A DNA stretch of 64,000 bases from Microcaldota archaeon (GTDB taxonomy: Archaea > Micrarchaeota > Micrarchaeia > Micrarchaeales > CABMGC01). The DNA is taken from positions 132,036 through 196,035 of the forward strand of contig JAKASU010000001.1 in the NCBI GenBank assembly GCA_021818925.1, given 5' to 3'. Made by a program: the position numbers and the translations under genes. The notes under the pieces are model-generated. The model saw only the letters and a program-made list of their open reading frames with translations, made no database searches and had not been told where the DNA came from. Positions 19,101-26,973 of this stretch are shown here, one piece after another. The number at the start of each line of letters is the position of its first letter. The stretch's first letter is position 1.

Positions 19101-19421
19101 CTGGCCGTCTCCCAAAGGCTTCGGCGTCTCTCCCGGCTTTGTCTCAACCTTCGGGTAGGTCTTGACCGACTTGACCACGGGCCTGTTCTCGTCATTCGGG
19201 TTCTTGTATACAAGGACGTCCTCAAGGTCGGTGACGGGCATCAGCTCCGCCATCGCCTGCGCAAGCATCGTCTTGCCGGTTCCAGGCTGACCGATCAAAA
19301 GCACATTGCGATGCTGTTTTGCCGCCTTCTTGACTATGTCTACTGCGCGCTCCTGCCCTATCACCTGGTCGACGAGCTTGTTTGGCAACTTTATTTCCGC
19401 TGTGGTGGCAAATCTCTTCAT
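16128..19421 (-). CDS. lonB: Membrane-anchored LonB protease with intein
   Basis: Archaeal ATP-dependent protease. N-terminal AAA+ Walker A is LLIGQPGTGKTMLAQ (~42-55). Two membrane helices at ~130-180 (VPITALIIILLVVFAL and ILVFAALILGVLIF) anchor it. A 433-residue intein begins at residue 229 (DPLQ|CILPGEK) and ends LTHN|SGGLGTP. The extein resumes with Walker B GVLFIDEIADL. The Lon protease domain contains the Ser of IEGDSASVSVAVS and the Lys of GGVTAKVKAAID. Without the intein the protein is ~664 residues, the usual LonB size. Expression depends on splicing because the intein separates Walker A from Walker B. It diverges from tyrS. Confidence 0.95.
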   Translation of the reverse strand: MKRFATTAEIKLPNKLVDQVIGQERAVDIVKKAAKQHRNVLLIGQPGTGKTMLAQAMAELMPVTDLEDVLVYKNPNDENRPVVKSVKTYPKVETKPGETPKPLGDGQGRQIVQREKLHGKIDTTQGRSSIVPITALIIILLVVFALSSFLSGYQILVFAALILGVLIFSSAVVFVGSFRRVGMFPGFFESNEPKLIVDNTGMTHAPFVDATGSRAGALLGDVKHDPLQCILPGEKIVLGNGNILPIEKLVDPCFADGVSGEVELDHNSTKVLGGFDSEFKLAPASVIRAYRRKYAGRILKIRTRSGSSIRVTPNHPMAFLGKDGAIEYSEAGNIAADCRLIIPERIGTGDGKAIDDAMIVFIADLLADGYIGERHIEFNFKRQFKIDQIKTDIEKLGYAPKIKTRPDGATQISLNSASLCKELRALGVTENKEKRIPDAMFLQTRTKKIIFLSRLMSLDGYVNKQGQFEILSSSKTYVQQIRALFLTLGMNPKYHTRVDRGYGKERGVLQHALRWNSFEWSQQYYASTVNRIHRDNLDVYLAETGFGKECFDDVIPLDFSMLDSIRGKLGVSKEKIHRDFWSINPAVEKTRLTRNLLNKISARFSELGANDEGVTRLKALGHGDYAFDEIESIEEEQYDGFVYNLTTESGNYLVDFILTHNSGGLGTPAHLRVESGAVHRANKGVLFIDEIADLEPKSQQELLTAMQEKKYSITGQSELSSGAIVRTEPVPADFLLVAAGNLQDIERMHPALRSRIRGYGYEVYMESTMADTEANREKIIRFIAQEIAKDTRIPPFSYAACLELINDARRRAGRKHRLTLILRDLGGLVRAAGDIAMERGRKVVLREDVLEALGFAKPIEAQYAEQELEYTKDYRVFATKGYAIGKVNGLAVMGANVTATGIVTPIAAEVTPASSRAEGKLIATGKLGKIAQEAVKNISAVIKRHMHRDMSSYDVHVQFIQTYSGIEGDSASVSVAVSVISALEGIPVKQDVAMTGSLSVRGMVLPVGGVTAKVKAAIDAGIRYVIIPESNKEDVYLDSRMAKKVKLLYARNIADVLNYSLKPSSRRNAIIGELRHYFVADSRERPPLLVSGMPAVK
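17439..18737 (-). mobile_element. LonB intein with LAGLIDADG homing endonuclease
   Basis: 433 residues, inserted in frame at HDPLQ|SGG. The first residue is Cys (CILPGEKIVLGNGN, block A). Block B is near RVTPNHPMAF. The C-terminus is FILTHN, followed by Ser as the +1 nucleophile. Two LAGLIDADG helices are seen: VFIADLLADGYIGE and FLSRLMSLDGYVNK, both keeping the acidic catalytic residue. The DNA is visibly more AT-rich than the flanking lon sequence and uses more AAA/TTT/ATT-type codons. Both endonuclease acids and all splice-junction residues are present, so it may be active in splicing and homing. Confidence 0.93.
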
Positions 19422-19542
19422 GGAACCATTATAGTATGTATAATACGTGCCTGGGTTTAATATTTCTAACTATCCTTTAGACGAGGTTTTTCCATCGGGA
19501 AGTTAGCGGATTAGCGGAACTGAGAAAAAGTTTGAGCGGGAG

Positions 19543-19587
19543 GCGTTTAGAGGGTGGGGAATAACGGGTAAAATACGCTCTAAACGC
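19543..19587. repeat. 10-bp perfect inverted repeat in the lonB-tyrS intergenic region
   Basis: GCGTTTAGAG (19543-19552) and CTCTAAACGC (19578-19587) are exact complements separated by 25 nt. They lie between divergent lonB and tyrS, ~25 bp ahead of a tyrS TATA box (TATTTATATA at 19611-19620). A tandem TTAGCGGA pair lies nearby at ~19503-19518. Either an operator or an RNA hairpin would fit. Confidence 0.55.
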
Positions 19588-19620
19588 TCTATAATATAAA
19601 GTGAGTAAAATATTTATATA

Positions 19621-19771
19621 ACTTTCCAGAAATCCCGCCGCACATCTCCGAAAGCGGGACGTTTTGTCGACGTATCGTTATAACTCTGTTATCAAACCCT
19701 TCAGATTGCGCGAAGGATCGCAATCGTAGATAAGGATTAAAAGATGGCCTGCGCCAATAGTTGCGAAAGGC
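19621..19771 (+). promoter_or_regulatory. Structured leader ahead of tyrS (or an embedded small RNA)
   Basis: A TATA box at 19611-19620 implies a start near 19642 and a leader of about 130 nt, long for this genome. It can fold TCCCGC/GCGGGA, ATAAC-TCT-GTTAT and GATTGCG/CGCAATC hairpins. The last is followed by AGATAA, which fits an H-box pattern. A leader control element or an H/ACA-like guide RNA are both possible. I see no known riboswitch. Confidence 0.35.
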
Positions 19772-20830
19772 ATGGATGTCGAAGGCAAGATAGAGCTTAT
19801 CAAGGAAGAGCCGCTCGAGGAGATTATAACAGAGCCGGAGCTTCGCGAGGTGCTTGAGACAAACACAAAGCCGAAACACTACATAGGCCTGGAGATAAGC
19901 GGCATGCCGCACATCGGACACTTGCTCTTCGCAGGCAAGAAGATAAACGACTTCGCAAAGGCGGGCATAGAGACGCAGATACTGCTCGCTGACTGGCACA
20001 CGGTCGCGAACAACAAGCTTGGTGGCGACTGGGAGAAGATAAAGCAGGTGTCAAAGTTCTACCGCGACCTCTTCAGCCTCTTCTGCCCAAAGGCGAGGAT
20101 AGTGTTGGGCTCAGACCTCTACCCGCAGACCAAGAACTACTGGGAAACGCTCATTCAGGTCTCCAGGAGGACAACCATGGCGCGCGCTACACGCATGCTT
20201 GTGATAGAGGGCAGGAGCGAGAAGGAATCGCTACACGTATCGCAGTACATATATCCGATAATGCAGACCACTGACATATGGGCTCTCGATGTTGACCTCC
20301 CGCACGCCGGGATGGACCAGAGGCGTGTCCACGTCTTCGCCAAGGAGGTGTTCAAGGAGATGAGGATGAAGAAGATAGTGCCTCTCCATCACCATCTGAT
20401 GCCGTCGCTCGTCGAACCGCCGCAGTTCAAGGCCGACATGCCGAAAGAGGAGCAGGTGGCAGCGCTGAAGATGAGCAAGTCAAAGCCCGGTTCCTTCATA
20501 TCGGTCCTCGCCACGGAGAGCGAGGTGAAGGATACGATGAACAAAGCGTGGTGCCCGGAGGGCGTCGTTGAAAACAACCCCGTTCTCCTACTTGACAAGT
20601 ATGTGGTTCTGCCCATGCTCGGCGAACTGCGTGTGGAGAGGAAGGCAGAGCACGGAGGCGATGTAGATTACACAAGTTACGAGCAGCTGGAGAACGATTA
20701 CCACGCGAAGAAGCTTCACCCATTGGACCTCAAGGCCGCAACAGCAAGCTCGCTCTCTGATATACTTAAGCCGGTTACGCAGAAGCTCGGAGGCCAGCGC
20801 CTTTCGTTATCAAAGCTGCTCGCATCGTAG
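19772..20830 (+). CDS. tyrS: Tyrosyl-tRNA synthetase
   Basis: Class I synthetase of the archaeal/eukaryotic type, 352 residues. The sequence lines up with the methanogen enzyme. HYIGLEISGMPHIGHLL contains HIGH and the Tyr-binding tyrosine. LLADWHTVANNK, YPIMQTTDIWALDVDLPHAGMDQRRVH and ALKMSKSKPGSFI (canonical KMSKS) follow. The C-terminal LHPLDLKAATASSLSDILKPV is typical. TrpRS was considered, but the DQR and ADWH text fits TyrRS. It has its own TATA at 19611 and an unusually long structured leader. Its intact signatures contrast with the altered IleRS in the same genome. Confidence 0.93.
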   Translation: MDVEGKIELIKEEPLEEIITEPELREVLETNTKPKHYIGLEISGMPHIGHLLFAGKKINDFAKAGIETQILLADWHTVANNKLGGDWEKIKQVSKFYRDLFSLFCPKARIVLGSDLYPQTKNYWETLIQVSRRTTMARATRMLVIEGRSEKESLHVSQYIYPIMQTTDIWALDVDLPHAGMDQRRVHVFAKEVFKEMRMKKIVPLHHHLMPSLVEPPQFKADMPKEEQVAALKMSKSKPGSFISVLATESEVKDTMNKAWCPEGVVENNPVLLLDKYVVLPMLGELRVERKAEHGGDVDYTSYEQLENDYHAKKLHPLDLKAATASSLSDILKPVTQKLGGQRLSLSKLLAS

Positions 20831-21163
20831 TCAGCTCAGGCCTATCAGCACAGTGCCAACCGTTATGATTAGTATTCCGTCCCAGCGGAGCGTCGGTATT
20901 GTTTCTCCAAGCAGGAAGAACGCGATGATGCTGGCGAATATGTAGCTCAAGCCAGTAAAGCCGTACGCCCAGCTCAGGTGGGTACGGCTGAGCACATAGA
21001 AGTATACCACTGTCGAGGCCCCGTACGCGATCACGCCGAGGGCCACGAACGCCACGAGCTCTGTGAGGCTGCCTGTCACCCCTATCTTGAAGAACACCTG
21101 TCCCATCGCCCCGAGCAGCGTGCTGACGAGGAGAAGCGCCGCAAATGCTGCTTTTCCTCTCAT
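20831..21163 (-). CDS. Four-helix EamA/SMR-like half-transporter (downstream of pair)
   Basis: 110 residues with four predicted membrane helices, ending in GILIITVGTVLIGLS. It resembles one EamA half or a small multidrug resistance subunit. The EmrE-type Glu in helix 1 is absent (LLLVSTLLGAMGQVFFKIG). It lies 8 bp downstream of a second gene of the same size and topology, suggesting a heterodimer. Candidate cargos include lipid-linked sugars, as for ArnE/ArnF pairs, but nothing here fixes the substrate. Confidence 0.7.
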   Translation of the reverse strand: MRGKAAFAALLLVSTLLGAMGQVFFKIGVTGSLTELVAFVALGVIAYGASTVVYFYVLSRTHLSWAYGFTGLSYIFASIIAFFLLGETIPTLRWDGILIITVGTVLIGLS

Positions 21164-21171
21164 CTTCGCAC

Positions 21172-21534
21172 CTATAGCGTCACCGATATCACCGCTATTC
21201 CGGCGAGTATCAGCGCCATTCCGAGCACCCTGTGCAGGTTGACGCGCTCATGAAACACCACCTTGGAGATGAGGAGCACGAAGACGAAGGTGCTTGCGAA
21301 TATCGGATAGACGAACGAGATGAGCGGCGCGCTGTCAAGCGCGTAGAGGTACACCGCAAGGCTCACCAGATAGAGCGCACCACCGAGCAGTATGTCCCTC
21401 TTCTTGAACTCCCTTATTATATCGCGAACGCTGAACCGGAACTCCTTCAGGCTGCGCTTGTAGAAGTACTGCGCCACCGCAGCTATCAGGGCCGCTGACA
21501 GCGTTATGCCTATGATTTCCGGCGCGCCAAGCAT
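21172..21534 (-). CDS. Four-helix EamA/SMR-like half-transporter (upstream of pair)
   Basis: 120 residues, four hydrophobic helices and a charged cytoplasmic loop (SLKEFRFSVRDIIREFKKRD) between helices 1 and 2. The helix text YLYALDSAPLISFVYPIFASTFVFVLLISKVVFHERV is EamA-like. It is the first gene of a two-gene minus-strand operon with the half-transporter at 20831. The two differ enough in sequence that an obligate heterodimer is more likely than a recent duplication. Substrate unknown. Confidence 0.7.
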   Translation of the reverse strand: MLGAPEIIGITLSAALIAAVAQYFYKRSLKEFRFSVRDIIREFKKRDILLGGALYLVSLAVYLYALDSAPLISFVYPIFASTFVFVLLISKVVFHERVNLHRVLGMALILAGIAVISVTL

Positions 21535-21605
21535 CAGAACACAAGTGGGATGCGCTGCGAAGCCTTATAATTTTTAGCCTGTATAAGAAACTGTCTCGTG
21601 ATTCC

Positions 21606-21848
21606 ATGCAGCTAAACTTCGATTTCCTGGAAAACCAGCACGAGATGCAGGCATTCGCATACTCGATAGGTGTCATAGTGCTCAGCATTTTCGCGGTAGC
21701 AGCGTTCATACTCTCAGGCAGCAGCATAATCTTCTACGCTTTTGCGGTGCTCGCGGTGGCGCTCGGCCTCTACATGGCCTACCACATGTCCAAGACGCCA
21801 GCCTCGCACGCCTCGCCGTCTTCTGTAAAAAGGAAAAGCAGGCGTTAG
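21606..21848 (+). CDS. Small two-helix membrane protein
   Basis: 80 residues with two adjacent hydrophobic stretches (FAYSIGVIVLSIFAVAAFIL and IIFYAFAVLAVALGLYMAY) and a basic Ser-rich tail ending KRKSRR. No family is recognised. It sits 8 bp upstream of topA on the same strand and probably shares its transcript, so a link to topA expression is possible but unsupported. Confidence 0.6.
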   Translation: MQLNFDFLENQHEMQAFAYSIGVIVLSIFAVAAFILSGSSIIFYAFAVLAVALGLYMAYHMSKTPASHASPSSVKRKSRR

Positions 21849-21856
21849 CTGATCTG

Positions 21857-24055
21857 ATGCGCAATCTCATAGTAGCTGAAAAACCAAGTGTAGCGCTGCG
21901 CATAGCGCTCGCGTTGGGGAACGGCAGGCCGCTCAGGAAGAGCATGGGAGGTGTGAGCTACTTCGAGCTTTACAGGGACGGGGACACGCTGTACGTTGTC
22001 GCTGCGGCCGGACACCTCTTTACCCTGTCGCAGAAAGGGGCGAGCAAGACGCTGCCCATATTCGACCTCGAATGGACGCCATCGTTCAAGGTAAACAAGG
22101 AAGCCTATTTCACGAAGAAGTACCTTGACGCCATAAAGGACGTGAGCAGGAGCTGCGACGCGTTCACCAACGCCTGCGACTACGACGTCGAAGGCACTGT
22201 CATCGGAACGAACATCATAAAGTACGTCAAGACCAACGATGTCAACAAGGAGCCGGGCTGGGAGAACGTGAGGCGCATGCACTTCTCCACGACCACGAAC
22301 CAGGACCTTCTCGCCTCGTACGAAAAGAGGGAGGCGTTCGACAAGGGGAACTTCGACGCCGGAGAGACGCGCCACATGCTTGACTGGATGTGGGGCATCA
22401 ACCTGAGCAGGGCGCTCATGCATGCGCTCTCATCATCGGGCGAGAGGAAGACGATGAGCATAGGCAGGGTGCAGGGCCCGACTCTCGCAATACTTGCTGA
22501 AAGGGAGAAGGAGATCAAGGCCTTCAAGCCCCAGGACTACTGGAACGTCTTTATACTTGTGAACGGCACCGAGTTCCTGAACAAGCGCGGCGCCATTTTC
22601 GAGGAGCATGCGGCTGAAAAACTTGTGAAGGAGGCAACCGGCGCGGTCGCGCACGTGGATGCTGTAGAAGTGAGGGAGTCGAAGCTCTTCCCGTTCCCGC
22701 CCTTCGACCTCACATCGCTGCAGCTAGAGGCGAGCAGGACGCTCGGCCTCGACCCTTCGAGGACACTGCAACTAGCGCAGACTCTCTACGAGCGCTCCTA
22801 CATCTCGTACCCGAGAACCTCATCGCAGAAACTTCCCTACTCTCTGAACCTCCCAAGGATACTCAACGCCCTTGCCGGAAACCCGAAGTACAAGGAGATG
22901 GCTGACGCGCTGGTCAAGGCGCAGAGGTTCAGGCCGATCGAGGGCAGGAAGGAGGACGAGGCGCATCCCGCAATATATCCCACTGGGGAGAAGCCCGCAA
23001 AGCTGAGCGACGAGGAGGAGAAGCTGTACGATCTTATTGTGAAACGCTTCCTGTCTGTATTCGCAGAGCCTGCTGTGATCGAGCATACAGATGTCGCACT
23101 CTCTGTGGGCCAGGAGAGGTATGAGGCCAAGGGCAGCAGGACCGTGACGAGCGGATGGCTCAACTACTACACTTACTACAGACCGCAGGAGGCGAAGATG
23201 CCCGCATTCAAGCACGGCACAAGCGAGAGGGTGGAGAAGGCTCAGTCCAAGAAGCTTGTAACTAAACCTCCTGACAGGTTCAACAAAGCGAGCCTGATAG
23301 CGCTCCTCGAGAGCAAGGATCTAGGAACGAAGGCTACCAGGGCCGCTATAGTCGATACGCTCTTCAACCGCGGGTACATAGGCAACAAGCGCATCGAGGT
23401 GACCGCATACGGCATGAGCGTGTACGAGGCGCTGAAGCAGCACGTTCCCCCGATACTCGACCAGGCCCTGACAAGGAAGCTCGAGATGGACATGGACGAG
23501 ATAGCAAGAGGCAAGACAACTGAGCAGGCCGTGATAAACGAGGGCAAGGAGATGATAGTGCAGATGATCGGCATGTTCGAGAAGAACGAGAAGGAGATAG
23601 GGGCGAGCCTAGGTAAGGGACTGGAAAAAACGAACCAATCGAACATACTTGGCAAATGCCTCAAGGACGGCGGCAACCTCGTTGTAAGGTACTCGAGGGC
23701 AGGAAAGCAGTTCGTGGGCTGCGCCAACTGGCCGAAATGCAATCAGACGTATCCGCTCCCGCAATATGCGAAGATAGTGCCCACAAGCAAGGTCTGTCCC
23801 CTGTGCCACACCCCGATAGTGAAGGTCTTCAGGAAGGGAAAGGTCTTCGAGATGGACCTAGATCCGAACTGCGAGACGAAGAAGGACTGGGGCAAGAAGA
23901 AAGAGGAAAAGGCCGAATCGGCGAAGACGATGCCCGCGGCGCAGAAGGCATCGGTGATTAAGAAGGCGACGGTTGCAAATAAGACAGTGAAGACTGCGAA
24001 GAAGGTTGCGAAGACAAAGAAGCGAGTCAATGTTCATCTACCCGAAAGTGTATAG
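21857..24055 (+). CDS. topA: DNA topoisomerase I (type IA)
   Basis: Relaxes negative supercoils by single-strand passage. The TOPRIM domain begins at the N-terminus (LIVAEKPSVALRIALALGN) and contains NACDYDVEGTVIG. The catalytic tyrosine lies in ERSYISYPRTSSQKLP at ~315. After the core comes a zinc ribbon-like region (GKQFVGCANWPKCNQTYPLP and CPLCHTPIVKVF). A Lys/Ala-rich tail of ~60 residues (KKATVANKTVKTAKKVAKTKKR) resembles histone-like DNA-binding tails. At 732 residues it is near the archaeal norm. Its 3' end overlaps the next gene by 26 nt. Confidence 0.95.
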   Translation: MRNLIVAEKPSVALRIALALGNGRPLRKSMGGVSYFELYRDGDTLYVVAAAGHLFTLSQKGASKTLPIFDLEWTPSFKVNKEAYFTKKYLDAIKDVSRSCDAFTNACDYDVEGTVIGTNIIKYVKTNDVNKEPGWENVRRMHFSTTTNQDLLASYEKREAFDKGNFDAGETRHMLDWMWGINLSRALMHALSSSGERKTMSIGRVQGPTLAILAEREKEIKAFKPQDYWNVFILVNGTEFLNKRGAIFEEHAAEKLVKEATGAVAHVDAVEVRESKLFPFPPFDLTSLQLEASRTLGLDPSRTLQLAQTLYERSYISYPRTSSQKLPYSLNLPRILNALAGNPKYKEMADALVKAQRFRPIEGRKEDEAHPAIYPTGEKPAKLSDEEEKLYDLIVKRFLSVFAEPAVIEHTDVALSVGQERYEAKGSRTVTSGWLNYYTYYRPQEAKMPAFKHGTSERVEKAQSKKLVTKPPDRFNKASLIALLESKDLGTKATRAAIVDTLFNRGYIGNKRIEVTAYGMSVYEALKQHVPPILDQALTRKLEMDMDEIARGKTTEQAVINEGKEMIVQMIGMFEKNEKEIGASLGKGLEKTNQSNILGKCLKDGGNLVVRYSRAGKQFVGCANWPKCNQTYPLPQYAKIVPTSKVCPLCHTPIVKVFRKGKVFEMDLDPNCETKKDWGKKKEEKAESAKTMPAAQKASVIKKATVANKTVKTAKKVAKTKKRVNVHLPESV

Positions 24056-24602
24056 AAAGCTGAGGCGCGGCCCGCAGGTGATACTGCCGAAGGACATAGG
24101 CATGATCATCGCCTACTCTGGAGTCGATAGGGAGAGCGTCTGTGTGGATGCCGGCACAGGAAGCGGATGGCTCACGGTAAGCCTTGCAAGAATTGCGAAA
24201 CACGTCTACGGCTACGATGTCCGCGACGACTTCCTGAAGATAACGAAGCACAACGTTGACCTTGTGGGCGCAGAGAACGTCACGCTGAAGAACCAGGACA
24301 TCACGAAGAAGATCGACGAGAAAAATGTGGATCTGGTTACCCTTGACCTTCCAAGCTCGGAGAAGGCGCTGAAGAACGCAAAGAAGGCGCTGAGGCCCGG
24401 AGGCTGCGTCGTCGGCTACTTCCCTAACATCGAGCAGGCGAAGAAGTACGTCGAAACACTTGAGAAGCTGGGATTCGTAGACGTCTACACTATCGAGAGC
24501 ATTGTCAGGGACATACTTATCAGGAAGGAAGGCTCCAGGCCATCGACAAAAGGATTGTGGCACACCGGTTATCTGACTTTCGCCAGAAGCCCCGTCATGT
24601 GA
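24030..24602 (+). CDS. trmI: TrmI-like tRNA (adenine-N1) methyltransferase
   Basis: From ATG 24030, 190 residues. N-terminal RRGPQVILPKDIGMIIAYSGV is the TrmI-type lead into a Rossmann methyltransferase. The SAM motif is CVDAGTGSGWLTVSLA, then YDVRDDF, and catalytic-region VDLVTLDLPSSEKALKNA. The C-terminus includes TKGLWHTGYLTFAR. Family members methylate A57/A58 in the T-loop. It is shorter than typical TrmI (~250), lacking most of the N-terminal beta-domain. The track start at 24006 lies deep in topA. The chosen ATG still overlaps topA by 26 nt, indicating translational coupling. Confidence 0.85.
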   Translation: MFIYPKVYRKLRRGPQVILPKDIGMIIAYSGVDRESVCVDAGTGSGWLTVSLARIAKHVYGYDVRDDFLKITKHNVDLVGAENVTLKNQDITKKIDEKNVDLVTLDLPSSEKALKNAKKALRPGGCVVGYFPNIEQAKKYVETLEKLGFVDVYTIESIVRDILIRKEGSRPSTKGLWHTGYLTFARSPVM

Positions 24603-26912
24603 CTACTTCTTCTCTATGAGCGCAAGATTTGCCAGCATCGCCTCCAACTGTATGCGCTCGTTCGCGCCCTCCACTATGCGGAAGTTGTACTCTCCGATGG
24701 ACCTGACGAGGCTGAGCTTGAGGTGATCACCGACAGGCAGGTTGAGCGCCTCCCTGTAGCACTGTAGCAGTATGTCCTCTCCGCTCATGCCGTAGTTCAG
24801 CATCAGCGTGTTGAGTTCGTTCCTCGCCTTCACGAAGTCGCCCTCAATCGCGTACCTGAGCATCGAAGTCACCTCCTTCGGCCTCGCCCTCGACGCAATA
24901 TCGTAAATTGAGCGCTCGCCTATTTTCGGGCCTAGCACCGCGGCGCTCTGGAGCACGTTCGTTAGCTTCCTCAGGTCGCCTTCGCTCACATAGACAAGGG
25001 CCTCCACCGCCTTCTCGTCTATCTCAAGTCCTTCGCCCTTCTCTACCCTCTTTACGTACTTCTTGACCTCCTCCTCGTTGAGCGGCTTGAACCTTAGCAC
25101 TACGCACCTGCTCTGTATCGGCTCGATTATCTTGCTGGCGTAGTTGGCGCTGAAGATGAACCTGGTTGTGGCCGAGTATCTTTCCATCGTCCTCCTGAGT
25201 GCGTGCTGCGCCTCCGGAGTTAAAGCGTCTGCTTCGTCAAGGAAGACGATCTTCACAAGCCCGCTCGTGAGCGGCAGCGTCCTGGCGAACTCCTTTACCT
25301 TTCCCCTTATCACGTCGATGCCCCTGGCATCGCTATTGTGAAGTAGCACCGGGCAGGTGCCGCCCCAAAACATTTCGCTCTCTGGTACAGAAACATCGTA
25401 TACATAGCCATCATAGTCCTGGATTTCGATATTCTTTATCTTTACGGCGTATATGTCAGAGTCTATCAACTTTTTCAACGTTTTGAGCTCATTTTCGCTT
25501 ACTCCAGCGTCTACAAGCTTCTCAATTATCTCTTTTACTGCATCCTTTCGTATCCTATCCGATTTCTTGTGATAAAGCTGGTGTCTTAGTAAGTGCTTCC
25601 AATTCAGGTTGGGGCGGATTCTCTCAAGTTCGTTTATTATGGGCTCTTTCGGTAGCAGTTCGCTTATGGAATAAAACGACGAACTCTTTTCCCATACCAA
25701 CCTGGCTTCCCTGTTAAAGCACGAGCTTTCAATGTCCGAGAGTTTAGCAAGCCACACAATATCCACCAGAAGAGCCTGAGAAACTGAGCAGTAACGCATA
25801 TAGTCCGACCACTCCCCAGTGGCGTCCCCTGCATAGCCTTTAAGAAATGCTTCTCTTACTCCGATCTGGGCGCCGAACATGAAGCTCGGCACTCTTTTAC
25901 TGTGCGCAGTCTTACTTTCGGCTTCCACATTGTAAAAGTTTGCTCTGAAAAACCGTGCTAGCTGAGTGGAAGATACAGTAAGCTGAACTCCAGATTCCCT
26001 GTGGCTACTGCCTGACACAATTGTGTGGAGATGAACATTAAACCCAAGTCCCGTAATTATTTTAGATGCCGTTTCTACTGTCGGCATTTCTTCTGGATAT
26101 CTGTAGGTAAATACCGACACTCCGCTTGTTTCGCCTCTGAAACCAGTAACCCCTTCTGCAGTGTAGCTCCCAAAAAGCCAAGCAATGTCGCTATCCACGT
26201 TTATCTTGTTCAACACAGTTCCTACTTTGGGGTTCAAGACAAACTCAACCATATTTCCGCGCCTCAGCTTAACCATCATGTTTGGTGAGAGGGACGAAAC
26301 ATCTAACTCAATTTTAGCACCCTCCATTAACGTTTTAAACGATACAAGCATGTCCCCGGGCTTCAGATTAGACGCTCTAACCGCTTTCAGGTCGCCGGTT
26401 TCACTAATCGTGATTACTGAGTGGTTCTGGCTTGTGCGCACCTTGCCTCCTTCAAAACTGATCTGAAGCACCTTGTCTACTTTATGCCTCGATATGTTTG
26501 CAACACCCGAGAACCTGGTTTTCAACGTGTTCTTTTCTATTGACAGCACTTCAAGCTCTTCAGGATAGGCATACTTTGCCACATCATCCGAGAAGCATTT
26601 TTTGGCAACTTCCCCAAAACTTACTCTTTCAATCTTCCCTTTTTGCCTTATCAGGACCGGTGTCTCTGGCGTTACGCTCGCGTTCAGTTCCTGGAAAGCC
26701 TCGTTTATGTTGTCGCCGTAAAGTTCTTTCGCCAGCGCAATGGCCGAGGTGGTCTTGCCCACTCCTGCGGGTCCGGCGAATATCATGTTAGGAAAGCTCT
26801 TTGACTTGACAAAGGCCTTTAGTCGCTGTGCTATCGCGTCCTGACCGATTACCTCGTCAATCTTTGAGGGCCTGTACTTCTCAGTCCAGGCTATATCTTC
26901 TATGCTGACCAT
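24603..26912 (-). CDS. rfcS: Replication factor C small subunit with intein
   Basis: Clamp-loader ATPase subunit that opens PCNA. The N-terminus WTEKYRPSKIDEVIGQD and Walker A FAGPAGVGKTTSAIALAKELYG are canonical. The host motif ELNASDARGID is split by a 448-residue intein (ELNA|SVTPET...LLHN|SDARG). Walker B FLDEADALTPEAQHALRR and the SRC motif SANYASKIIEPIQSRCVVLRF follow. Extein length is ~321, normal for RfcS. The ATG at 26912 is preferred over an upstream TTG at 26918. The gene converges with the TrmI-like gene with no gap. Both inteins of this window sit in DNA-metabolism or quality-control ATPases. Confidence 0.95.
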   Translation of the reverse strand: MVSIEDIAWTEKYRPSKIDEVIGQDAIAQRLKAFVKSKSFPNMIFAGPAGVGKTTSAIALAKELYGDNINEAFQELNASVTPETPVLIRQKGKIERVSFGEVAKKCFSDDVAKYAYPEELEVLSIEKNTLKTRFSGVANISRHKVDKVLQISFEGGKVRTSQNHSVITISETGDLKAVRASNLKPGDMLVSFKTLMEGAKIELDVSSLSPNMMVKLRRGNMVEFVLNPKVGTVLNKINVDSDIAWLFGSYTAEGVTGFRGETSGVSVFTYRYPEEMPTVETASKIITGLGFNVHLHTIVSGSSHRESGVQLTVSSTQLARFFRANFYNVEAESKTAHSKRVPSFMFGAQIGVREAFLKGYAGDATGEWSDYMRYCSVSQALLVDIVWLAKLSDIESSCFNREARLVWEKSSSFYSISELLPKEPIINELERIRPNLNWKHLLRHQLYHKKSDRIRKDAVKEIIEKLVDAGVSENELKTLKKLIDSDIYAVKIKNIEIQDYDGYVYDVSVPESEMFWGGTCPVLLHNSDARGIDVIRGKVKEFARTLPLTSGLVKIVFLDEADALTPEAQHALRRTMERYSATTRFIFSANYASKIIEPIQSRCVVLRFKPLNEEEVKKYVKRVEKGEGLEIDEKAVEALVYVSEGDLRKLTNVLQSAAVLGPKIGERSIYDIASRARPKEVTSMLRYAIEGDFVKARNELNTLMLNYGMSGEDILLQCYREALNLPVGDHLKLSLVRSIGEYNFRIVEGANERIQLEAMLANLALIEKK
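25335..26678 (-). mobile_element. RfcS intein with LAGLIDADG endonuclease
   Basis: 448 residues inserted at ELNA|SDARG. It begins with Ser (SVTPETPVLIRQKGK) and ends VLLHN, followed by Ser +1. Block B resembles VRTSQNHSVITI. Two endonuclease helices are visible: IAWLFGSYTAEGVTGF, where Glu replaces the usual Asp, and FLKGYAGDATGEW. The DNA is much more AT-rich than the surrounding rfcS sequence. The Ser-type N-terminal nucleophile differs from the Cys of the Lon intein, so the two are independent acquisitions. Confidence 0.93.
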
Positions 26913-26973
26913 GGACAAAAATCCCCCAGGATTAAGCCGCTAATAATTGGGCTAAAAAAGTTTATTAACACAA

